A stretch of 64,000 nt of DNA from Novosphingobium mathurense (lineage in GTDB: Bacteria; Pseudomonadota; Alphaproteobacteria; Sphingomonadales; Sphingomonadaceae). The notes below the pieces were generated by a model. It ran no database searches. It saw only the letters and a program-made list of their open reading frames with translations, and was not told the origin of the DNA. The DNA is taken from contig NZ_FVZE01000001.1 of assembly GCF_900168325.1 (NCBI RefSeq), positions 248,001-312,000 of the forward strand, given 5' to 3'. The stretch's first letter is position 1; every line of letters starts with the position of its first letter. Position numbers and translations under genes: made by a program. This document shows, piece after piece, positions 55,523-63,874 of this stretch.

Positions 55523-55704
55523 GGCGCGGCGCTTTGCCAGTGCAGGGCAAGTCGCGCAAGTTGCCAGTGCGGCAGGTCGCAGGTCTTTGCCTTTGTTTCG
55601 CCGTACCCGCCTGCGAAAGGACGGGATCGACGTGGCGGCGAACATTTCGTCGCAGCCGGGGAACCTCTTGCCGGTCCACGGTTTTTCCCCCAAGACGAGC
55701 GCAC

Positions 55705-56820
55705 ATGCGGGAATGGGCTGAATTCACTCTGTCGGAAAGCGACGAAGGCGGTGTTCCGACTCTGGCACTGCAGGGGCCGCTGCGCGTACATTCGCTGGGC
55801 GACCTCGAGGACAAGCTCGAGGCGCTCGACGGGCATTTTCAGCAGATCGACCTCTCCGGCGTTACCGACATCGATACGACCGGCGCGTGGCTGGTTTCGC
55901 GATTTGCGGACCGGCGAGGCGTCGAAATCATTCATGAAAGCGAGCAGGCCCGGCGCCTCTTCGCCGCCATCGGCAGCGTCGAGGGTGAGGAAGCGGAGCT
56001 CGAGCCGCCGCCGCCGCTGCTGCGCCGCACGGTCGCGGAATTCGGCGGTGTCGTGACCCTGTGGGGGCGCGGAGCGATGAGCGCCGTCGCCTTCCTGGGC
56101 GAACTGATCATGAGCCTGGGCACGATCGTCCGGCATCCCTCGCGGCTGCGGGTCAAGTCGCTGGTCCACCACATGCAGTACGTGGGCATCAACTCGCTGT
56201 GGATCATCAGCCTGATGAGCTTCCTCATCGGCATCGTCATAGCCCAGCAGGGCGCGGTTCAGCTCGCCCAGTTCGGTGCGGAGATCTACACCATCAACCT
56301 GACCGGGCGCCTTTCGATGCGCGAACTGGGCATTCTGATGACCTCGATCATGGTCGCGGGTCGCTCCGGTTCGGCCTTCGCGGCGCAGATCGGCACGATG
56401 AAGCTGACCGAGGAAGTCGATGCCATGCGCACGATCGGCGTCTCGCCGATGGAAGCGCTGGTGGTGCCGCGCGTGCTGGCCTCGATGATCATGATGCCGC
56501 TGCTCGGCTTCTGGTCGGCGATCCTCGCGATCATCGGCGGCGCCTTCATCTCGAATTTCGCGCTCGACATTCCGTTCTGGACCTTCCTGCAGCGTACCCA
56601 GGCCGTGGTGCCGATCACCGACGTGTGGATCGGCCTGCTCAAGGCCCCGGTCTTCGCGCTGATCGTCGCGCTGGCGGGTTGCTATCAGGGCATGCAGGTG
56701 ACCACCAACGCCGAGGAAGTGGGCAGCCGCACCACCCAGTCGGTCGTCACCGCGATCTTCACCGTCATCGTCCTCGACGCCTTCTTCGCGATCTTCTTCA
56801 CGGAGATCGGCTGGAAATGA
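55705..56820 (+). CDS. mlaE: Mla-type lipid ABC transporter permease with N-terminal STAS domain
   Basis: A 371-residue inner-membrane permease of the MlaE family. Residues about 5-90 form a STAS domain fused to the N terminus; in E. coli this is a separate protein (MlaB). The membrane part (about 110-371) has the MlaE hallmarks [22 protein letters not shown] and YQGMQV. The complex moves phospholipids between the inner and outer membranes. It is the first of four overlapping or closely spaced genes. Confidence 0.93.
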   Translation: MREWAEFTLSESDEGGVPTLALQGPLRVHSLGDLEDKLEALDGHFQQIDLSGVTDIDTTGAWLVSRFADRRGVEIIHESEQARRLFAAIGSVEGEEAELEPPPPLLRRTVAEFGGVVTLWGRGAMSAVAFLGELIMSLGTIVRHPSRLRVKSLVHHMQYVGINSLWIISLMSFLIGIVIAQQGAVQLAQFGAEIYTINLTGRLSMRELGILMTSIMVAGRSGSAFAAQIGTMKLTEEVDAMRTIGVSPMEALVVPRVLASMIMMPLLGFWSAILAIIGGAFISNFALDIPFWTFLQRTQAVVPITDVWIGLLKAPVFALIVALAGCYQGMQVTTNAEEVGSRTTQSVVTAIFTVIVLDAFFAIFFTEIGWK

Positions 56821-57701
56821 GCGATACCCGGGAATATCCGATCGAGGTCGAGGGCCTGCGCAACGCCTTTGGCGAGCATGTGATCCATGAGGATCTCTCG
56901 CTGAAGGTCCGCAAGGGCGAGATCCTCGGCGTCGTTGGCGGCTCGGGCACCGGCAAGTCGGTGCTGATGCGCTCGATCATCGGGTTGCAGCGGCCCACCG
57001 CGGGGACCGTCACCGTGCTCGGTCATGACATGCTGCGTGCCGACGACGAGGACGAGATCGATATCCGCTCGCGCTGGGGCGTGCTGTTCCAGGGCGGCGC
57101 GCTGTTCTCTACGCTGACCGTGGGCGAGAACGTCGAAGTCCCGCTCAAGCAGTTCTACCCGGAAATCTCCGATCACCTGCGCGAGGAGATCGCCCGCTTC
57201 AAGGTCAAGCTCTCCGGCCTGCCCGAAGAAGCGGCCTTCAAGTATCCCAACGAGCTGTCGGGCGGCATGAAGAAGCGCGCCGGCCTTGCCCGTGCGCTGG
57301 CGCTCGATCCCGAACTGCTGTTCCTCGACGAGCCGACCGCGGGACTAGACCCGATCGGTGCGGCCGCCTTCGACAAGCTGACGCGTGAACTGAAGGAAAC
57401 GCTGGGCCTGACGGTCTTTCTCATCACGCACGACCTCGATACGCTTTACGCGATCTGCGACCGCGTAGCGGTGCTGGCGGACAGGCAGGTGATCGCCTGC
57501 GGGACGATTCCCGAGCTGCTGGCACTCGATCACCCGTGGATCCAGGAATATTTCAACGGCCCGCGCGGCCGCGCCGCACTGGCGGCCAAGGGCGATCCCG
57601 AAGTGCACCCGGAACATGCAGGGTCAGGGCTCGTTGATGAAGACAAGACCGAAAGGGGCGAAGGGCAGACCATGGACAAGTCCGGAAAAGCGGGGGCATA
57701 G
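56817..57701 (+). CDS. mlaF: Mla-type lipid ABC transporter ATP-binding protein
   Basis: A 294-residue ABC ATPase. Walker A is GGSGTGKS (about 41-48), the signature is LSGGM followed by KKRAGLARAL, and Walker B is LLFLDEPTAGLDP. THD with the switch His follows. A hydrophilic tail of about 40 residues extends past the ABC domain. The start ATG overlaps the permease stop by four bases. It powers lipid transport by the MlaE/MlaD complex. Confidence 0.95.
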   Translation: MSDTREYPIEVEGLRNAFGEHVIHEDLSLKVRKGEILGVVGGSGTGKSVLMRSIIGLQRPTAGTVTVLGHDMLRADDEDEIDIRSRWGVLFQGGALFSTLTVGENVEVPLKQFYPEISDHLREEIARFKVKLSGLPEEAAFKYPNELSGGMKKRAGLARALALDPELLFLDEPTAGLDPIGAAAFDKLTRELKETLGLTVFLITHDLDTLYAICDRVAVLADRQVIACGTIPELLALDHPWIQEYFNGPRGRAALAAKGDPEVHPEHAGSGLVDEDKTERGEGQTMDKSGKAGA

Positions 57702-57710
57702 GCACGGGAC

Positions 57711-58649
57711 ATGGAAACGCGCGCCAACAATGTCTGGGTCGGAGCCGTCACGCTGGTGCTGCTGGCGCTGCTGGCGGCCTTCATCATATGGATTGCCCGC
57801 CTCAATGAAGGCGAGCGCAACGAGTACGACATCTTCTTCAAGCAGTCGGTCGACGGTCTCGCGAAGGGGTCCGAGGTCAACTACGCGGGCGTTCCCGTGG
57901 GGCAGATCTCGCAGATCGAACTGTGGCCCAAGGATCCCAGCTTCGTTCGCGTACGCATCAAGGTGGACGAAAAGGTTCCGGTGACGGTGGGCACCAGTGC
58001 CACGATCCAGGGGAGCTTTACCGGCGTTTCGGACATCCAGCTCGAAGGCGCGGTCAAGGGTGCGCCGATGCTGACCGAGCCGGGCCCCGAGGGTGTGCCG
58101 GTCATTCCGACCAAGCGCGGCGGCCTGGGCGAGATCCTCTCCAACGCACCGCTGTTGCTGGAGCGTCTCGCGACCCTGACCGAAAGCCTGAACCAGCTTC
58201 TCTCCGAGGAGAACCGGCGTTCGATCACCGGCATCCTGAGCAATACCGACAAGATGACCCGCGACCTCTCGCGCGCCACGCCGCAGATCGAGGCGACCGT
58301 GCGCGAGCTGGAGGGGACCCTGGAACAGGCGACCAAGACGCTGGCCGCTTTCGAAGGCGTGGCGACCAAGGCAGATTCTCTGCTGGGCAGCGAGGGCAAC
58401 TCGCTGGCAGCGCAGTTGCGCGCCACGCTGAGTTCCGCGCAGAAGTCGATGGACCAGCTCGACAAGACGATGGAGACGGCCCAGCCGGCACTGCGCCAGG
58501 TTTCGCAGCAGACACTGCCCGCCGCGGAAGCTGCGATCCGCGATCTTCGCGCGACGAGCAAGGCGCTGCGCAACGTGACCGAGAAGATCGACGAGCAAGG
58601 CGCCGGTGCGCTGCTCAAGGGCCAGAAACTGCCGGACTACAAGCCATGA
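57711..58649 (+). CDS. mlaD: Mla-type MCE-domain lipid-binding protein
   Basis: A 312-residue protein with one N-terminal membrane helix (about 10-28), an MCE domain (about 38-115, with GLAKGSEVNYAGVPVGQI) and a long coiled-coil C-terminal part (about 140-300). MCE proteins form rings that bind lipid in the periplasm; the long helices may build a channel towards the outer membrane. The ATG at 57711 is ten bases after the ATPase stop. It overlaps the lipoprotein gene by four bases. Confidence 0.94.
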   Translation: METRANNVWVGAVTLVLLALLAAFIIWIARLNEGERNEYDIFFKQSVDGLAKGSEVNYAGVPVGQISQIELWPKDPSFVRVRIKVDEKVPVTVGTSATIQGSFTGVSDIQLEGAVKGAPMLTEPGPEGVPVIPTKRGGLGEILSNAPLLLERLATLTESLNQLLSEENRRSITGILSNTDKMTRDLSRATPQIEATVRELEGTLEQATKTLAAFEGVATKADSLLGSEGNSLAAQLRATLSSAQKSMDQLDKTMETAQPALRQVSQQTLPAAEAAIRDLRATSKALRNVTEKIDEQGAGALLKGQKLPDYKP

Positions 58650-59281
58650 CGGAAATGAGTATGGGGAATGCGATGAGCGGCTGGCTGAAGTCCGGCGCAT
58701 GGCGCGGGGCGATGATCGCCGCAGCCTGTCTGGCGCTGCCGGGATGCATCAGCCTGGGCGCCAAGGTGCCCGAACAGCTGATCAAGCTGACGCCCGATGT
58801 CAGCGCCCCGGCCGGGGCGACGGCCAGCGGCCAGCTCAGCGATGCCATCGTCGTACTCGACCCCGAGGCCGACCGCAGCCTCGATGTTCTGCGCGTGCCG
58901 GTGCAGATCAACGAATCCAGCGTTGCCTATCTCAAGGACGCTTCATGGATCGAAAAGCCTACCCGGCAGTTCCGCAACCTGCTTGCCGAAACGCTGCGCG
59001 GGCAAACCGGCAAGCTGGTCGTGGAGGGTGGAGACTTCGAGGTGACCGGCAAGACGCTGATCGGCGGGCGCCTGCTCAACATGGGCTACGATGCCCCGAG
59101 CAGTTCAGTTGTGGTCCGTTTCGACGCCATGCGCCGCGTTCCCGGTGGCGAGATCGTGACGCGTCGCTTCGAGTCCGTGGTCAACAACGTTGAGCCGAAG
59201 GCGGACTGGGTCGGTCCGGCGCTGAACCAGGCGGCGAATGACGTGGCTCGGCAGGTCGCGCAGTGGGTCAAGGAAGACTGA
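58646..59281 (+). CDS. ABC-type lipid transport auxiliary lipoprotein (PqiC-like, DUF330)
   Basis: A 211-residue outer-membrane lipoprotein. The lipobox LALPGC gives a lipidated C34. The mature part matches the ABC-type transport auxiliary lipoprotein family (PqiC/YmbA-like), which closes MCE transport operons in many bacteria. It starts at 58646 in overlap with mlaD; ATGs at 58655 and 58673 are alternatives, the last with GGGGAA upstream. Likely role: docking of the MCE protein at the outer membrane. Confidence 0.88.
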   Translation: MTEMSMGNAMSGWLKSGAWRGAMIAAACLALPGCISLGAKVPEQLIKLTPDVSAPAGATASGQLSDAIVVLDPEADRSLDVLRVPVQINESSVAYLKDASWIEKPTRQFRNLLAETLRGQTGKLVVEGGDFEVTGKTLIGGRLLNMGYDAPSSSVVVRFDAMRRVPGGEIVTRRFESVVNNVEPKADWVGPALNQAANDVARQVAQWVKED

Positions 59282-59629
59282 CGCGCTGCCAGCTATTTGC
59301 AGCGTCGCGTAATTCCACGGCTAGAAAAATATCAGGCGTGGTTGCAGTAATGTGCAGTCCATGAAGCTTCCTTTCTTTCTGAGAAGAGGTAAGCAGAAAA
59401 TAATTCTCGGCAACGTTTTGTTGCGTTGTTATGAAATGGATTGCATCCGCACTTTAGCGGGATTCTGAAGGCGCGCCGTGCAATCTGTGTGTTGCTGCGT
59501 TGCAACACGTATCCTTTGAGCCACACTTTCGATCATCTCCATGGATTGACTGCGTTTTCTCCACTCCGTACGCGGCGCCACCCCCCGGTTCTGCCGGGCA
59601 GGGAGGATAAGAAAATGCAGGAGAATTAC
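59282..59629 (+). other. AT-rich control region before the small barrel gene
   Basis: About 350 bases with no gene. A GCTGC/GCAGC-type hairpin near 59285-59305 may end the Mla operon. The part at 59320-59480 is AT-richer, with TTGTTGCG-like and TTGCAAC-like repeats (GTTGCTGCGTTGCAAC at about 59491-59506). I see no clear promoter, but this is the expected control region. Confidence 0.45.
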
Positions 59630-60187
59630 ATGAAGAAGTTCGCCATTGCCGGCGCCGCTGCCGCGCTGTTCGTCGTTCCCGCCGCTGCCAACGCCCAGGC
59701 GTGGGTGCAGGCTGAGACCGGCCTCGACATCATTTCCGTCGGCGGTGAGTCGGACGAAGGCGTGAGCTACGGTGCTTCGGTTGGCTACGACGTCGCGCTC
59801 TCGGGCGGCATGTTCGTTGGCATTCAGGGAACCGTTGCCGACAGCAGCACCAAGGAGTGCGCACGCGACGTGGACGTTGCTGGCGACAAGCTTTGCGTGA
59901 AGACCGGTCGCGATCTGGCTGCCGTTGTTCGTCTGGGCACCAACGTTGGTGAGAGCACCAAGCTCTATGTTCTCGGTGGCTACGCCAACGGCCGCGTTCG
60001 CCTGACCTATACCGATGGTGTCGACAGCACTTCGATCGGCGACAATGGCGACGGCTTCCGTCTGGGTGCCGGTGCACAGTACACGCTGAGCAACAACATG
60101 TTCGTGAAGGGTGAATACCGCTACACGAACTACGAGAGCGACTTCAGCCGTCACAACGTACTGGTCGGCCTCGGCTTCCAGTTCTGA
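59630..60187 (+). CDS. Small outer-membrane beta-barrel protein
   Basis: A 185-residue protein with a signal peptide (MKKFAIAGAAAALFVVP..., cleaved near residue 23) and about eight strands ending in QF, as in OmpA/OmpX/opacity-type barrels. Two cysteines (about residues 77 and 88) may form a loop disulfide. AGGAG lies before ATG 59630 and GGAGG lies before an in-frame ATG at 59615; the first fits the signal peptide better. It is a single-gene unit with its own terminator. Role unknown; adhesion, stress barrier or small pore are possible. Confidence 0.85.
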   Translation: MKKFAIAGAAAALFVVPAAANAQAWVQAETGLDIISVGGESDEGVSYGASVGYDVALSGGMFVGIQGTVADSSTKECARDVDVAGDKLCVKTGRDLAAVVRLGTNVGESTKLYVLGGYANGRVRLTYTDGVDSTSIGDNGDGFRLGAGAQYTLSNNMFVKGEYRYTNYESDFSRHNVLVGLGFQF

Positions 60188-60246
60188 TCCTTGTCCCGCA
60201 GGGATAGGGTGAGGCGCCTCTAGTCTTGCCCAACCACAAGCATGTG

Positions 60247-60281
60247 AACCCGCTCCGGTTTCGGCCGGAGCGGGTTTTCTT
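60247..60281 (+). terminator. Intrinsic terminator after the small barrel gene
   Basis: AACCCGCTCCGG pairs with CCGGAGCGGGTT around a TTTCGG loop, followed by TTTTCTTGTT. Confidence 0.9.
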
Positions 60282-60294
60282 GTTGCGGTGAGCC

Positions 60295-61035
60295 TCAGCC
60301 GGCGGGGCGGTTCTCGATCAGGGCGATCATGCCTTCCAGCCATAAGCGCGGCTCGCGGGCGCGACCGATGTCGCAGACGAATTCCTGACCTCGCCGCGCG
60401 GAATCGAGGCTTCGGCGCCCGATCCAGCGGTCCGGTCGGTCATGGTAGGTGAGGCCGCGCTGCTTCAGCCACGGTGGAACCCGCCAGCGATTGAGCGGCC
60501 CGCCCGGCTGCGTCAGCCGCAACCCGTCCGCTGCCGAACGCGCGGTCGCTCCGGGACCGAACCAGATCGCATTGTTCGCGGGCCATTCGCCTTCGGCGTG
60601 GGGATGGGGCCTTGGCGGTTCTTGCCATGAGCGGCACCGGCGCACGGCTTCGGGAGAGCCGCAGGCTTCGACACCCATGTGGGCGAAAATGCGGTGATGG
60701 CGTTCGCCCGTCTCGGGATCGGCGAAAAGCCCGAAGAACAGGAAGTGATCCCCCGGCCCGACGCCGTGCCTGGCAAGGTGGCCTTGCGCCGCGCCGCACT
60801 GGCCGAACCAGCACAGGCCGTCCGCGAACATCGGATCGTCATGGCACAAGTGCGCGCCGTCGATCCTGCCGCGCGTGAGCGTGGAGACAAGTTCGCCGAG
60901 GTCCCGATCGGCAAAGCGCGTGCATGAGCGGTCCTGCGTCGGTATCGGCAGGGAGACGGGCACGCCGTCGATGATCGGAGAGGGCACGCCGCCCGCCGTC
61001 GTGTCGAATCCCTTGCGGCTGAAGACGAGCTTCAC
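60295..61035 (-). CDS. Nmad3 (nucleotide modification-associated domain 3) protein
   Basis: A 246-residue protein. The N terminus MKLVFSRKGFDTTAGGVPSP, then LTRGRIDGAHLCHDDP, the FGQCGAAQGHL segment and GVGPGDHFLFFGLF match the Nmad3 domain, predicted from comparative genomics to act with modified nucleotides. No activity has been shown. Members often sit in phage or mobile DNA; here the gene ends a compact housekeeping operon, ten bases after ATP12. Base composition is like its neighbours, so recent transfer is not obvious. Confidence 0.75.
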   Translation of the reverse strand: MKLVFSRKGFDTTAGGVPSPIIDGVPVSLPIPTQDRSCTRFADRDLGELVSTLTRGRIDGAHLCHDDPMFADGLCWFGQCGAAQGHLARHGVGPGDHFLFFGLFADPETGERHHRIFAHMGVEACGSPEAVRRCRSWQEPPRPHPHAEGEWPANNAIWFGPGATARSAADGLRLTQPGGPLNRWRVPPWLKQRGLTYHDRPDRWIGRRSLDSARRGQEFVCDIGRAREPRLWLEGMIALIENRPAG

Positions 61036-61045
61036 GCCGCCGGTC

Positions 61046-61744
61046 TCAGCTTTCGCGGGCGAGCCGGGTCAGGCGCATGGCCAGCTCGAATGCCTCGAGG
61101 CGGGTCTTGCGCCGCTCCGCCGCTTCCCAGTCTTCGCCCCACAGCTCGATCTGCCAGTCCTCCTCGAGGTTGGCGGCGCGCCACAGGGCTTCGCTGTCCG
61201 CATCCGGTTCGGTGGCGAAGAGACCGACGACGAGCGAGGCGGCAAGGCTGGTGAGCATGCGCAGGCCCGCCAGCGTGAAGTCGTCCTGTTCGTGGAGAAC
61301 CTGCTCCAGGCGGGCAAGGGTCTGCGCCGGCTGCGGCTTGTGGATGATGCCCGAGACGCGGGTGAAGGTCAGGCCCCATCGATCTTCGGCCCGCTTCAGC
61401 AGGGGTTCCCAGACATCCTGCTGGCGCTTGAACAGCGCATCTTCGGGATCGGCGCGATAGCACAGGGTGTCCGTCTCGGCGTATGGCACGAGGTCGCGGA
61501 TCGCCTCGGCACGATCGACGGCGATGGCATCGATGGCAAAGTCGCACAAGTCGCGCAGGACGAAACCGGCAGGGTCGATGTTCTCGCCTTGCGCCGCCCA
61601 TTCCTCGGCCAGTGCCTCGGCCAGCGGCTTCGTGGTCACGACTTGCACGCGGCCCCCGGCAGTCTTGATCGGGCGCCCGTCGAGCAGGACGCGCCAGCCT
61701 GCGTCGGCCTCGCCGACGGTAACTTCCTTGTAGAATCGCTTCAT
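61046..61744 (-). CDS. ATP12-family F1-ATPase assembly chaperone
   Basis: A 232-residue protein of the Atp12 family. In mitochondria Atp12 binds the alpha subunit of F1-ATPase before assembly; alphaproteobacteria have the ancestral form. The N-terminal MKRFYKEVTVGE..GWRVLLDGRPIKTAGG and the central DTLCYRADPEDALFKRQ.VWEPLL are characteristic. The start overlaps the stop of the small membrane protein gene (ATGA). It stands in a chain of overlapping genes and is followed by the Nmad3 gene. Confidence 0.93.
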   Translation of the reverse strand: MKRFYKEVTVGEADAGWRVLLDGRPIKTAGGRVQVVTTKPLAEALAEEWAAQGENIDPAGFVLRDLCDFAIDAIAVDRAEAIRDLVPYAETDTLCYRADPEDALFKRQQDVWEPLLKRAEDRWGLTFTRVSGIIHKPQPAQTLARLEQVLHEQDDFTLAGLRMLTSLAASLVVGLFATEPDADSEALWRAANLEEDWQIELWGEDWEAAERRKTRLEAFELAMRLTRLARES

Positions 61745-61950
61745 TTCGGTGTGCGCCACTTCCGCGCGAGGACTTTGGGAACGATGAAGGTGTCGGCCAG
61801 GCCGACGGCGATGAGGATATGGCCGAGCCACGCGGGTAGGGCATGATTGCCGTTGGCGACGAGAATGCCCGTCACGACGAAGGCCACGCCCAGCAGGCGC
61901 ACGATCTGGATTACCGCAAAGCGGGCCGCCGCCGGATCGCGCTCGCTCAT
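61741..61950 (-). CDS. Small two-helix membrane protein
   Basis: A 69-residue protein, MSERDPAAARFAVIQ..., with two hydrophobic helices (about 13-32 and 40-60). I do not recognise it. It overlaps both neighbours by four bases (ATGA at 61950-61947 and 61744-61741), which strongly supports it as a translated gene. Its position between a HAD phosphatase and ATP12 gives no clear role. Confidence 0.75.
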   Translation of the reverse strand: MSERDPAAARFAVIQIVRLLGVAFVVTGILVANGNHALPAWLGHILIAVGLADTFIVPKVLARKWRTPK

Positions 61951-62597
61951 TTGAGCAGGTAGGCCAGCAGTTCGGCCGGGGTCTCCGCGACCCATTCGGC
62001 GCCCGCCGCCTTCAGCTCTTCGGGATGGTGATAGCCCCAGTCGACCCCGACCGCGCGGGTGCCGGCCGATTGCGCCATCTGCATGTCATAGCCGGTGTCG
62101 CCGATCATGACCGCTTCGCCGGGCAGGGCGCCCGCTTCGAACAGGGCCTGCTCCAGCATTTCGGGATTGGGCTTCGATGGATGGCGGTCTGCGGTCTGAA
62201 GCGTGACGAACAGGTCGGCGATGCCGTTGTTCGCCAGGCAATGCGCCAGGCCGCGGTCGGACATGCCGGTGGCGACGCCGAGGGTCCAGCCCGATGCAGC
62301 GAGCGTGCGCAGGCAGGGCTCGATGCCCTCGAACAGCGGCTGCGAGACGCGGCCTTCGGCGCGCGCGGTGCGGAAGGCGAGCTTGTAGCTTTCGGCCATG
62401 GCCTGCTGCTGTTCGACATCGCTTTCGGGCAGGAGCTGGCGCATTGCCTGCGGTAACGAAAGGCCAACGGCGCGGCGGATCGTATTGCGCGGCGGGGATG
62501 CGAGCCCGTACTTGGCGAACGTCGCTTCCATCGCCTCGCAGATCGCCGCCTGTCCGTCGATCAGCGTGCCGTCACAGTCGAAGACGGCCAGTTTCAC
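61947..62597 (-). CDS. HAD-IA phosphatase, phosphoglycolate phosphatase-like
   Basis: A 216-residue HAD-family hydrolase. Motif I is FDCDGTL (6-12), with the nucleophile D7 and acid/base D9. Motif II Thr/Ser is in ATGMS, Lys in the KPNPEM segment, and motif IV in IGDTGYDM. A small helical cap lies between motifs I and II. It resembles Gph but substrates of this family vary. The start overlaps the stop of the pseudouridine synthase gene upstream. Confidence 0.9.
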   Translation of the reverse strand: MKLAVFDCDGTLIDGQAAICEAMEATFAKYGLASPPRNTIRRAVGLSLPQAMRQLLPESDVEQQQAMAESYKLAFRTARAEGRVSQPLFEGIEPCLRTLAASGWTLGVATGMSDRGLAHCLANNGIADLFVTLQTADRHPSKPNPEMLEQALFEAGALPGEAVMIGDTGYDMQMAQSAGTRAVGVDWGYHHPEELKAAGAEWVAETPAELLAYLLK

Positions 62598-63874
62598 CGC
62601 TTGCCTCGCGGACCACCGGGCTTCCTGGCGCCGCCACTTGCGCCACCGGGTTTGCCACCGTTGGGCCTGCTGCCAGCGGGCTTGCCGCCGGAAGGCTTGC
62701 CGGTGCCGGGCTTGCCGCCGGGGCGGGCAGGTTTGCCCGGTTTGGCCGAACCCGCTCCCGGCTTGCCGCCGCGGGCCGGTGCCGTGTCCCGGCGCGAGCG
62801 ACGCTCGCCGCGGCGTTCCTTGCGATACTGCTTGGCGTGGGCCTTGGCTGCGCGCTTCTGCTCGTCCTTGCTCGGCTCGACCGGCGCCTCTGGCAACATT
62901 TCGCCATCGGCCTCGTCGAAGCCGAGCTGTTCCAACGAATTGGCGAAGTGCTCGGGCAGGGAAGCGGTGACGTCGAGCGGGGCGCCGTCCGGATGGTCGA
63001 TGATCAGGCGGCGCGCGTGCAGGTGCATCTTGCGGCTGATCGTGCCGCTGAGGAAGGCGTCCTGTCCGCCGTACTTGCCGTCGCCGACGATCGGGTGGCC
63101 GATTGCCGCCATGTGGACGCGCAGCTGGTGGGTGCGGCCGGTCAGCGGGTGCAGCTCAACCCAGGCGGCACGGTTTCCGGCGCGGTCGAGTACGCGATAA
63201 CGGGTGCGCGCGGGCTGGCCGTTCTCTTCGTCGACGTGCATCTTCTCACCGCCGGTACCCGGCTGCTTGGCGAGCGGCAGTTCGATCATGCCGTCGGAGA
63301 TGCTGGGAACGCCGACGACGAGCGCCCAGTAGATCTTCTTCGCCGAGCGGCCGGAAAAACGCTTGGAGAAGAAGGCCGCGCTGCCCGGCGTGCGGGCGAC
63401 CAGCAGGACGCCGGAAGTATCCTTGTCGAGCCGGTGGACGAGGCGGGGGCGCGGGCCGTCGGGCGCATAGGCGTCGAGCAGGCCGTCGACGTGCTGCTTC
63501 ATGCCCGAGCCGCCCTGCGTGGCAAGGCCGGGCGGCTTGTTGAGCACGATGGCTGCACGGTCCTGGGTCAGGACCATCGAATCGGCGAGTTCCAGTTCCT
63601 CTTCGCTCAGTTCGCGGCGCACATGGGCGGGCTTGCCGCCGGGCTTCGCCTCGCCGCCGGGAGGGACGCGCAGGACCTGCCCGGCGCTCAGCCGGTCGGC
63701 GACGTCGGCGCGCTTGCCGTCGACGCGGATCTGCCCGGTGCGGGCCCAGCGCGAGACGGTTGCGAAGCCGACTTGCGGCAGGTGCCGCTTGAACCAGCGG
63801 TCGAGGCGCACGCCTTCATCGTCGGCGCCGACGGTGAACTGGCGGACGATGTCATTGTTTTCGGGGCGGCTCAT
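62594..63874 (-). CDS. RluA-family pseudouridine synthase (RluC-like) with Gly/Lys/Pro-rich tail
   Basis: A 426-residue enzyme with an N-terminal S4 domain (about 15-75) and the RluA catalytic domain, active-site Asp in LVHRLDKDTSGVLL (near residue 147). RluC isomerises three uridines of 23S rRNA and this gene fits it best, as RluD is at 36093. From about residue 320 the protein is a basic tail; the last 80 residues are Gly/Pro/Lys-rich (GGKPG-like repeats), which RluC of E. coli lacks. The tail may help RNA binding. It overlaps its upstream neighbour and its downstream neighbour by four bases each. Confidence 0.9.
   Translation of the reverse strand: MSRPENNDIVRQFTVGADDEGVRLDRWFKRHLPQVGFATVSRWARTGQIRVDGKRADVADRLSAGQVLRVPPGGEAKPGGKPAHVRRELSEEELELADSMVLTQDRAAIVLNKPPGLATQGGSGMKQHVDGLLDAYAPDGPRPRLVHRLDKDTSGVLLVARTPGSAAFFSKRFSGRSAKKIYWALVVGVPSISDGMIELPLAKQPGTGGEKMHVDEENGQPARTRYRVLDRAGNRAAWVELHPLTGRTHQLRVHMAAIGHPIVGDGKYGGQDAFLSGTISRKMHLHARRLIIDHPDGAPLDVTASLPEHFANSLEQLGFDEADGEMLPEAPVEPSKDEQKRAAKAHAKQYRKERRGERRSRRDTAPARGGKPGAGSAKPGKPARPGGKPGTGKPSGGKPAGSRPNGGKPGGASGGARKPGGPRGKR

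Noticed and set aside
54167..56056. Long plus-strand open frame antisense to valS
   Set aside because: Shadow of valS; no start signal and no domain, and it runs into the real mlaE gene in another frame.
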